Below, in pieces: positions 52,684-64,000 of a stretch of DNA of 64,000 bases. Location of the stretch: the NCBI GenBank assembly GCA_902619665.1, contig CACNFB010000004.1, positions 1-64,000 of the forward strand, written 5' to 3'. The notes beneath the pieces are model-generated. The model was not told where the DNA came from, did no database searches, and was given only the letters and a program-made list of their open reading frames with translations. Every line of letters begins with the position of its first letter. Positions within the stretch are counted from its first letter, which is position 1. The translations under genes were made by a program, and so were the position numbers. Source of the stretch: an uncultured Pelagibacteraceae bacterium (GTDB lineage: Bacteria; Pseudomonadota; Alphaproteobacteria; Pelagibacterales; Pelagibacteraceae).

Positions 52684-54086
52684 AAGTAATATTAAAAAAA
52701 TATTTTACTTTAATTTTGTTGTTTTCGTTAGCAACTATTTTACCAACAAACTCACAAGATAGACCAGCTTCTTTTGCTGATTTGGCAGAGGAGTTAATGC
52801 CATCTGTTGTAAATATTTCAACAACAACAACTGTCGTACAAAATACGAACCCTTTCCCTTTTGAATTCCCTCCCGGATCTCCTTTTGGAGATATGTTTAA
52901 AGAATTTGGTTCACCACAAAAAAGGAAAGCCAGCGCTTTAGGTTCAGGTTTTGTTATAGATAGTAATGGAACAGTCATAACAAATAATCATGTAATTAAA
53001 GGTGCCGAAGATATAGTGGTTAGATTTAGCAATGATAAAGAGTATAAAGCAGAAATAATTGGAGCTGATCCATTATCAGATGTTGCAGTTTTAAAAATTA
53101 AATCTGACGATAAATTTCAACCTGTTAAATTTGGAAACTCTGACAAGGCTAGAATAGGTGACTGGGTTATAGCAATTGGAAATCCATTTGGTTTAGGAGG
53201 CACAGTTACCTCAGGAATAATTTCAGCAAGAAATAGAAATATTGGATTATCAAGATATGAAGATTTTATCCAAACAGACGCATCGATTAACACAGGAAAT
53301 TCTGGTGGACCTTTATTTAATATGGATGGAGATGTTATAGGAATAAATACAGCTATACTCGGTCAACAAGGGTCTATTGGAATTGGTTTTGCAATTCCAT
53401 CGAATAGTGCGAAACAAGTAATTGATCAATTAATTGAGTTTGGTGAAACTAAAAGAGGTTGGTTAGGTGTTAGAATTCAAAATGTTTCAAAAGAAATAGC
53501 AGAAATTGAAAAATTAGGAAAAGCAAGAGGTGCATTGGTTGCAAGTGTTGCTCCAGGAAGTCCTTCAGACAAAGGAGGAATTAAAGATGGGGATATCATA
53601 TTAGAGTTTGATGGAAAAAAAATAAATGAAATGCAAGAACTTCCATTAATAGTTGCTCAGACTAAAGTTGGCAAGGTTGTTAAACTTAAAGTTTGGAGAA
53701 ATAAAAAAGAGATAACAAAAACCATTACCCTTGGCAGACTTGAAACTTCAGAAGATTTTAAAGCTGAAACTCCGAATATACCAAAGATTGAAGTTATAAA
53801 TGCTTTAAAAATTGAAGTTAGACAAACAACAAAAGAAGATATAATTCAAAGACAACTACCACCAAATGTATCAGGTTTAATGATAACTAAAATAGAGCCA
53901 GATAGTCCTATAAATTATTTAAAAGTAAATGACATAATTGTAGAAGCAGGCAAAAGAAGAATTAAGTCTGCTAATCAATTAAATAATTTAGTTAATACAG
54001 CATTAAAGTCACAAAATAAAACTATACTAATTGCAATATTTAATAATCAAAATCAAAAAAGATATATTGGTGTAAAATTGGATTAG
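52680..54086 (+). CDS. DegP/HtrA-family periplasmic serine protease
   Basis: GSGFVIDSNGTVITNNHVI, DVAVLKI, TDASINTGNSGGPLFNMDG; two PDZ domains. Confidence 0.97.
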   Translation: MKVILKKYFTLILLFSLATILPTNSQDRPASFADLAEELMPSVVNISTTTTVVQNTNPFPFEFPPGSPFGDMFKEFGSPQKRKASALGSGFVIDSNGTVITNNHVIKGAEDIVVRFSNDKEYKAEIIGADPLSDVAVLKIKSDDKFQPVKFGNSDKARIGDWVIAIGNPFGLGGTVTSGIISARNRNIGLSRYEDFIQTDASINTGNSGGPLFNMDGDVIGINTAILGQQGSIGIGFAIPSNSAKQVIDQLIEFGETKRGWLGVRIQNVSKEIAEIEKLGKARGALVASVAPGSPSDKGGIKDGDIILEFDGKKINEMQELPLIVAQTKVGKVVKLKVWRNKKEITKTITLGRLETSEDFKAETPNIPKIEVINALKIEVRQTTKEDIIQRQLPPNVSGLMITKIEPDSPINYLKVNDIIVEAGKRRIKSANQLNNLVNTALKSQNKTILIAIFNNQNQKRYIGVKLD

Positions 54087-54087
54087 T

Positions 54088-54999
54088 ATGGACCTAAAGT
54101 CCAAAATAATTTTAATTTCAGGACCCACAGCATCAGGCAAATCTAAATTTGCACTTAAGCTTGCAAAAAAAATTAATGGAGAAATTATCAATGCTGATAG
54201 CATGCAAATATTTAAAGAAATAAAAATTTTAAATGCAAGACCAAGCACAAAAGATAGATTAAATGTTAAACATCACTTATACGGCTTTATAAGTGTAAAA
54301 AAAAATTTTTCAGTAGGTGACTGGTTAAAAAAATGTCTTATAAAAATTTCAGAAATAAAAAAAAGAAGGAGAGTACCAATAATAGTTGGTGGTACTGGTC
54401 TTTATTTCAAATCTTTAGTAGATGGTTTAGCAAAAATACCAAAAATCACTAAAAGAAATAGGGATAAAGTCAGAAATTTACAAAAAAAAATTGGTCAAAA
54501 AAGTTTCTACAAAAGATTAATTAAATTAGACCCTTTGTGTAAAAACAATATCAACCTCAATGATCAAAATAGATCAATTAGAGCTTATGAAGTTTATATT
54601 CAAACCAATAAATCTTTGTATAATTGGATTAAAAATACAACAATTCATTTTCAAGATAAAGACTTTGAAAAAATATTTATTGATATTTCAAGAGATGAAG
54701 TTGTAAAAAAATTATCAAATAGGATAGAAAAAATGATCAAAGCGGGAGCCATCCAAGAGGTAAATAGATTTAATAAATTAAAAGTAAAAAAGGCGAATAG
54801 CTCATTTAAGATAATAGGGATAAGAGAAATTAATGAACTAAAACCTGATAAGACCAATTTAAGTCTTATCAAAGAAAAAATTACCATAAAAACTAGGCAA
54901 TACGCCAAAAGACAGATGACTTGGGCAAGAGGCCACATGAAAGACTGGCATAGAATTGCTCCTAACAATCTAAATTCTTATCTAAATAAGATTAGTTAA
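54088..54999 (+). CDS. miaA: tRNA dimethylallyltransferase
   Basis: ISGPTASGKSKFALKLAKKINGEIINADSMQIFKEI; VGGTGLYFKSLVDGLA. Confidence 0.96.
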   Translation: MDLKSKIILISGPTASGKSKFALKLAKKINGEIINADSMQIFKEIKILNARPSTKDRLNVKHHLYGFISVKKNFSVGDWLKKCLIKISEIKKRRRVPIIVGGTGLYFKSLVDGLAKIPKITKRNRDKVRNLQKKIGQKSFYKRLIKLDPLCKNNINLNDQNRSIRAYEVYIQTNKSLYNWIKNTTIHFQDKDFEKIFIDISRDEVVKKLSNRIEKMIKAGAIQEVNRFNKLKVKKANSSFKIIGIREINELKPDKTNLSLIKEKITIKTRQYAKRQMTWARGHMKDWHRIAPNNLNSYLNKIS

Positions 55000-55037
55000 A
55001 CTTGACCAATTAGCACAACTTCAGCTAGATTGGTTAA

Positions 55038-56804
55038 ATGTCAAAATTATATACAGGCGCAGAAATAGTTTTTAAATGTATGGAGGATCAAAAAGTTGAA
55101 TTTATTTTTGGTTATCCCGGTGGCGCTGTATTACCAATTTATGATGAATTAAAAAATCACGATAGCATTAAACATATACTTGCACGACACGAGCAAGGAG
55201 CAGGACATGCTGCTGAGGGTTATGCAAGGTCATGTGGAAAACCTGGTGTAGTTTTAGTTACATCTGGTCCTGGTGCAACAAATGTTGTTACTGCTTTAAC
55301 AGATGCTTATATGGACTCTATTCCATTAGTATGTATTTCAGGACAAGTTCCAACGCATTTAATAGGCACTGATGCTTTTCAAGAATGCGATACCACGGGA
55401 ATTACTAGACCGTGCACCAAGCATAATTGGTTGGTAAAAGATGTTAAGGAATTAGCAAAAACAATTCACAAGGCTTTTGAAGTTGCAACTACTGGAAGGC
55501 CTGGACCAGTTTTGGTTGATATACCAAAAGATATTCAATTTCAAAAAGCTAAATACACAAATTTTAAAAAACAAAAAAAACTTAATGGAAAATCAAATAA
55601 TAGATTTTCGCAAAAAGATATCGACAAACTTATTGAAATGATGAGTAAAGCAAAACAACCGATATTTTATACAGGTGGTGGTGTGATTAATTCTGGTCCT
55701 AGGGCAAGTGAACAATTGAGAGAGTTAGTTTCAATCACTGGTTTTCCTATAACATCAACCCTACAAGGTCTTGGTTCATTTCCAGGAGATGACAATCAAT
55801 TTTTAGGTATGCTAGGTATGCATGGCACATACGAAGCTAATAATGCTATGCACGATTGTGATCTTATGATTAACATAGGCGCAAGATTTGATGATAGGAT
55901 AACAGGAAAAATCGATGAATTCTCTCCTAAATCCAAAAAGGTTCACATAGATATAGATCCATCTTCAATAAATAAAAATGTGAAGGTAAATCTTCCAATT
56001 GTAGGCGATGTCTCAGAAGTAATTTCGTTACTAATAAAGACAATTAAAAAACATAAACCAAATTTTTTAAAGTCTAATAAAGAAAATATTTCAAAATGGT
56101 GGGAACAAATTGGAAAATGGAGATCTGTTAATTCTCTAAACTTTATTAATAGCGATAAAACAATAAAACCACAATTTGCAATTCAAAGACTTTATGAGTT
56201 AACCAAAAATAAAGATACATTTATTACAACTGAGGTAGGTCAGCATCAAATGTGGGCTGCTCAACATTATAAATTCGATAAGCCAAATAGATGGATGACA
56301 TCAGGTGGTCTTGGTACAATGGGTTACGGTTTACCAGCTGCAGTTGGTGTTCAAATAGCTCATCCCAACAAATTAGTAGTTGATATTGCAGGAGAAGCTT
56401 CAGTTCTTATGACAATGCAAGAAATGTCCACAGCTGTTCAGTATAATTTACCAATAAAGATATTTATTTTAAATAATGAGTACATGGGGATGGTAAGACA
56501 ATGGCAAGAATTACTTCATGAAAAAAATTATTCTGAGAGTTATACTGCAGCTCTCCCTGATTTTGTAAAACTAGCAGAAGCTTATGGATGTGTTGGAATA
56601 AGAGCGAAAACTCCGGATGAATTAGATCAAAAAATTCAAGAAATGATTGACGTAAAAAAACCTGTAATATTTGATTGTTTAGTTGATAAAGAAGAAAATT
56701 GTTTTCCAATGATTCCTTCAGGCAAACCTCATAATCAAATGTTATTAGGCCCTAATGATCAAAAAGAAAATAAAATTACAGGAAAAGGAAAAACTTTAGT
56801 TTAA
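55038..56804 (+). CDS. ilvB: acetolactate synthase large subunit
   Basis: FGYPGGAVLPIYDEL, TSGPGATNVVTALTDAYMDSIPLVCISGQV, GEASVLMTMQEMSTAVQYNLP. Confidence 0.97.
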   Translation: MSKLYTGAEIVFKCMEDQKVEFIFGYPGGAVLPIYDELKNHDSIKHILARHEQGAGHAAEGYARSCGKPGVVLVTSGPGATNVVTALTDAYMDSIPLVCISGQVPTHLIGTDAFQECDTTGITRPCTKHNWLVKDVKELAKTIHKAFEVATTGRPGPVLVDIPKDIQFQKAKYTNFKKQKKLNGKSNNRFSQKDIDKLIEMMSKAKQPIFYTGGGVINSGPRASEQLRELVSITGFPITSTLQGLGSFPGDDNQFLGMLGMHGTYEANNAMHDCDLMINIGARFDDRITGKIDEFSPKSKKVHIDIDPSSINKNVKVNLPIVGDVSEVISLLIKTIKKHKPNFLKSNKENISKWWEQIGKWRSVNSLNFINSDKTIKPQFAIQRLYELTKNKDTFITTEVGQHQMWAAQHYKFDKPNRWMTSGGLGTMGYGLPAAVGVQIAHPNKLVVDIAGEASVLMTMQEMSTAVQYNLPIKIFILNNEYMGMVRQWQELLHEKNYSESYTAALPDFVKLAEAYGCVGIRAKTPDELDQKIQEMIDVKKPVIFDCLVDKEENCFPMIPSGKPHNQMLLGPNDQKENKITGKGKTLV

Positions 56805-57352
56805 TGGCTAAATCTAAATCAGCTTATAGCGATCCAGGCAAAAAAGGTAAACTAGATACGCATATAATAGTAGTATGGGTAGATAATGAGGCTGGAGTTT
56901 TAGCTAGAGTAGTGGGTCTATTCTCTGGCAGAGGATATAATATAGAGTCCTTAGCTGTTGCAGAAGTTGATCCTAAAAGAGGTATATCAAGAATAACTAT
57001 TGTAACTACTGGAACACCCCAGGTAATTGAGCAGATTAAATTACAATTAGGTAAACTTGTGCCAGTTCATAAAGTTGCAGATTTTATGAGAGGTGATAAA
57101 AAAATTATATTTAAGGAAATGGCTTTATTAAAGCTTGTTGGGAATACTTCTAAGAGAAATAAAGCATTAAAGGTTTGCAAAAAATTTAATCCAGTAGTAT
57201 TAGACAAAACTCAAAAATCAGTTGTACTTCAAATAACTGCATTGAGAAGAGAAATAGATATTGTGATGGGAGATTTAAAAAAGTTTGGATTAGTTAGTGT
57301 GTCTAGAACTGGCGCAGTAGCTATGACAAGAGGATCAGAAATTTTTAAATAA
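56804..57352 (+). CDS. ilvH: acetolactate synthase small subunit
   Basis: ACT domain VWVDNEAGVLARVVGLFSGRGYNIESLAV; downstream of ilvB. Confidence 0.96.
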   Translation: MAKSKSAYSDPGKKGKLDTHIIVVWVDNEAGVLARVVGLFSGRGYNIESLAVAEVDPKRGISRITIVTTGTPQVIEQIKLQLGKLVPVHKVADFMRGDKKIIFKEMALLKLVGNTSKRNKALKVCKKFNPVVLDKTQKSVVLQITALRREIDIVMGDLKKFGLVSVSRTGAVAMTRGSEIFK

Positions 57353-58387
<1,035 letters not shown>

Positions 58388-58478
58388 AAAAATAACATAT
58401 AAAACCCATAATTGACTGTTTTGTTTTGCAATCTCTGCTAGAGATTGTATTATCCGGAAAAAATAATTTACAAAAATT

Positions 58479-61089
<2,611 letters not shown>

Positions 61090-61095
61090 GATAAA

Positions 61096-61941
61096 ATGGA
61101 AACAAGCAGAGATGATTTCATAATTGCAATCAGATCTGCCTTTCTAAAAAAAGGAACTAAGCAAAGATTTTCATTAATAGTATTATTATTTTTCTCAATA
61201 ACTATTTTAGCATTGAGCAAATATAATTTTAAAGGGATAAGTCTTTTAAAAGTAGGTTTAAACGAAATTGTTTATCGAGCTTCTTTTATAATTTCAGCAC
61301 CAGAAAATTTTATTATAAATACTTACAGATTAACAATGTCACATATTAATTTGTATGATGATCATAAAGAACTTAAGAAAAAATACAAAGCATTGAAAGC
61401 TGAAAACTTAAGCAACAATTTTATAGTATCTGAAAATATAATGCTTAAATCTAAAATAGAGGATATTGTAGATATCTCATCTGAAATTCTGGCAAAGGTA
61501 TTAGTAGATAAACAAAGCCCATTTCTTAAATCTATTATTGTCAATAGAGGAAGTAAAGATAAAGTAAAATTAGGGATGGCTGTTTTAGATGGAGATTTTT
61601 TAATCGGAAAAGTTGTAGAAGTTAATTATTTAACTTCAAGAGTATTGCTATTATCTGACTTGAACAGCAAGGTTCCAGTATCTGTTGAACCTAATAGCAT
61701 CCAATCTATTTTGACAGGGACTGGGGAAAAATTTGGAAAACTACAATATACACAATTAGAAAGTTTTGATCTAAATAATGGTGATCAAGTCTACACCTCA
61801 GGCTCTGGTGGAATATTTAAATCAGGTATTCCTGTTGGTGAAATAAATATAATTGAGAGCAAGGAAAGCTATGTATTGTTTCACTCCAATTTTTCGCAGT
61901 TAAGATTAGTAAAAATTGTTTTATATGAAAATATAAATTGA
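61096..61941 (+). CDS. mreC: rod shape-determining protein MreC
   Basis: position after mreB; ILAKVLVDKQSPFLKSIIVNRGSKDKVKLGMAVLDGDFLIGKVVEV. Confidence 0.93.
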   Translation: METSRDDFIIAIRSAFLKKGTKQRFSLIVLLFFSITILALSKYNFKGISLLKVGLNEIVYRASFIISAPENFIINTYRLTMSHINLYDDHKELKKKYKALKAENLSNNFIVSENIMLKSKIEDIVDISSEILAKVLVDKQSPFLKSIIVNRGSKDKVKLGMAVLDGDFLIGKVVEVNYLTSRVLLLSDLNSKVPVSVEPNSIQSILTGTGEKFGKLQYTQLESFDLNNGDQVYTSGSGGIFKSGIPVGEINIIESKESYVLFHSNFSQLRLVKIVLYENIN

Positions 61942-61945
61942 ATTT

Positions 61946-62458
61946 ATGAGTTTAACAAAACTACCATTTTCAAGAAAACTTCTATCATTAGGTCCGATTA
62001 TTTTACTTTATATCTCAGTACTAAATGAGTTTGATTTTAATTATTTAAATTTAAAATATTTTTCTTTTAATTTCCCGTATATTTTAATTTTTTATTGGAG
62101 TTTAAAAGGAGAAGGAAGATTAAGTTACGTATTAGTGTTTTTCGCTGGTCTAATAAATGATGTTGTAATTGGATTACCTTTGGGAATTAGTAGCGTTACC
62201 TATCTATTTATTTGTGTTTTTGCGGTTTATTTAAGAAATATTACATTAAGAGTTAGTCTAATAAAAGATTGGTTTTTCTTCCTTTTTACTATTTTAGTCA
62301 TAAACTCAATCTTTTATTCAATTCTAGTAGTTTTTTTTAATGTTAAAATTGATTATTACAATTTACTTTTTAATGTCTTTTATACTTTCTTGTTCTATTA
62401 TTTTTTTTCGTATATTTTTGGTTATTATTTAAATTTACTTAGAAGAACTAATGATTAG
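61946..62458 (+). CDS. mreD: rod shape-determining protein MreD
   Basis: 170 aa multi-TM after mreC; GLINDVVIGLPLGISSVTYL. Confidence 0.85.
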   Translation: MSLTKLPFSRKLLSLGPIILLYISVLNEFDFNYLNLKYFSFNFPYILIFYWSLKGEGRLSYVLVFFAGLINDVVIGLPLGISSVTYLFICVFAVYLRNITLRVSLIKDWFFFLFTILVINSIFYSILVVFFNVKIDYYNLLFNVFYTFLFYYFFSYIFGYYLNLLRRTND

Positions 62459-64000
62459 TGGTGGCTCAGATACTAGTTACAGAAAACAAAGCGTGGTTGG
62501 TAGAAGAATGTTTATTTTATCTGCTGCTAAACTAGTTGTTTTTGGTGGAATAATTGCACAACTATTTTCACTTCAAATAAATCAGAATAAAAAATATTTA
62601 ACTCTCTCAGATAAAAATCGATTGAGGGAGTGGAAACTTCCACCAATAAGAGGAGATTTCCAAGACTTTTTTGGAAATACAATCGCCGGTAATTTAAAAG
62701 TTTATCAACTTCACATTATACCAGAACAAGTCGAAAATTTTAATAATTTAATAATTAGAGTAAAAGACATCTTAGAACTAGACCAAAATACTTTTAGCAA
62801 AATTATAAAAAAGAAAAACTCTCAAAAGCCTTGGGAAACATTAATAATTTCAGAGAATCTATCCTGGGATCAATTTGTTAAAATAAATTTTTATTTACAT
62901 GAACTTTCAGGTGTCAAACCAGTTTTGTCAGTAGCAAGAAGCTATCCTTACAACGAAAATTATACCCATCTTTTAGGCTACGTTGCACAAGCAAGTCAAA
63001 AAGATCTTACAAATAATGATGAAATTAAAAAGAAACATGTGCCTGGATTAAGAGTTGGAAAAATAGGATTAGAAAGATCCTTAGAAAATGATTTAATTGG
63101 CATGAATGGAGTTCAAAGATACGAAGTCAATGCATATGGTAAAAGAATAAATCAAATAGATCATATAGAGGGTCAAAAAGGTAAATCAATTAGATTAACA
63201 GTAGACACAAAAATTCAACAGAAGTGCAACGAGCTTTTAAAAGATAGAGCAGGATCGATCAGTGTAATGGATATATACACTGGAGATATACTTGCAATGC
63301 ACTCATCACCGTCTTTTGATCCAAATTTATTTTTATATGGAATAAGTTATGAAAATTGGGAAGCAATTAGAAATAATCCAAAAAAACCACTTATAAACAG
63401 ATCGATTACGGGATTATATCCTCCTGGTTCAACAATAAAACCGATTGTTGCATTGTCAGCATTAGAAAACAATATTATTTCCCCAAATTTTAAAGTTAAT
63501 TGTTCAGGAAAAATTGAGATGTATGGGCAAACATATAATTGTTGGAAAAAGGAAGGGCATGGAGTAGTTAATCTTAGAGATGCTCTAAAAGTTTCATGTG
63601 ATACTTATTTTTATGAAATGTCCAGAAGATTGGGAGTCGATCGTCTAAATGAAACTGCAAAAAAATTTGGTTTAGGTAATAAAGTTTTTAATGATATTTT
63701 CAATGAAGAAAAAGTAGGATTAGTCCCCTCAACAGAATGGAAAAAAAACGCTCTTGGAAGAGGATGGGTTCTTGGTGAAACACTTATTACAGGAATTGGT
63801 CAAGGTTATATCCAAACTACTCCGTTACAGCTATGTTTGATGACAGCACAATTAGCTAATGGTGGTTTTAAGATAAATCCAAAAGTGATTGTAAATAAAG
63901 ATGATTTAACTTTTGAGGAAATAAAATTTAAAATGAGCGAGAATTTAGAAAAAAAAATACAAGGCCCAGATTTTGATAATGCATTGGTAGACCTTGGAAC
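62451..64000 (+). CDS. mrdA: penicillin-binding protein 2 (partial, runs off window)
   Basis: ATG at 62451 overlapping mreD stop by 8 bp; reads MISGGSDTSYRKQSVVGRRMFILSAAKLVVFGGIIAQLFSLQI...; YPPGSTIKPIVALSALE, VSCDTYFYEMS; not in ORF track because no in-window stop. Confidence 0.92.
   Translation, partial: MISGGSDTSYRKQSVVGRRMFILSAAKLVVFGGIIAQLFSLQINQNKKYLTLSDKNRLREWKLPPIRGDFQDFFGNTIAGNLKVYQLHIIPEQVENFNNLIIRVKDILELDQNTFSKIIKKKNSQKPWETLIISENLSWDQFVKINFYLHELSGVKPVLSVARSYPYNENYTHLLGYVAQASQKDLTNNDEIKKKHVPGLRVGKIGLERSLENDLIGMNGVQRYEVNAYGKRINQIDHIEGQKGKSIRLTVDTKIQQKCNELLKDRAGSISVMDIYTGDILAMHSSPSFDPNLFLYGISYENWEAIRNNPKKPLINRSITGLYPPGSTIKPIVALSALENNIISPNFKVNCSGKIEMYGQTYNCWKKEGHGVVNLRDALKVSCDTYFYEMSRRLGVDRLNETAKKFGLGNKVFNDIFNEEKVGLVPSTEWKKNALGRGWVLGETLITGIGQGYIQTTPLQLCLMTAQLANGGFKINPKVIVNKDDLTFEEIKFKMSENLEKKIQGPDFDNALVDLG

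Noticed and set aside
54651-54968. 105-aa minus-strand hydrophobic ORF
   Set aside because: Antisense to miaA; hydrophobicity is an artefact of the complementary reading frame.

Overview
AT-rich, very compact alphaproteobacterial window, most consistent with a SAR11/Pelagibacterales-like genome (inferred from composition, gene order and streamlining; not verified by search). 0-8.4 kb: surface polysaccharide genes (glycosyltransferases, epimerase, O-antigen ligase-like) and an SxtJ / DUF5989 / carbamoyltransferase cluster. Two tRNAs: a GAC (Val) tRNA with non-canonical D- and T-loops, and a CAT tRNA whose 3' 45 bp is exactly duplicated 1,370 bp downstream, bracketing a tiny integrase-less island. 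10-31.5 kb: mlaC/mlaA-like genes, an amidase, RNase P RNA, and a long division/cell-wall (dcw) cluster running from mraZ to lpxC, with ftsZ displaced to just after mraZ, a fused murE-murF, and a severely shortened FtsA-like ORF. 31.5-64 kb: bamD, ligA, pepP-like, uvrD/pcrA-like, AsmA-like, fumC, a circularly permuted tmRNA (minus strand), a PQQ-type dehydrogenase with an embedded CxxCH, thyX, an autotransporter, mrp, hflKC, degP, miaA, ilvB/ilvH/ilvC/leuA, and mreBCD-mrdA (truncated by the window end). The strongest candidates for follow-up are the minimal tRNA-integrated island with symmetrically placed arm-type repeats, the aberrant tRNA-Val, and the FtsA lacking its ATPase lobe.
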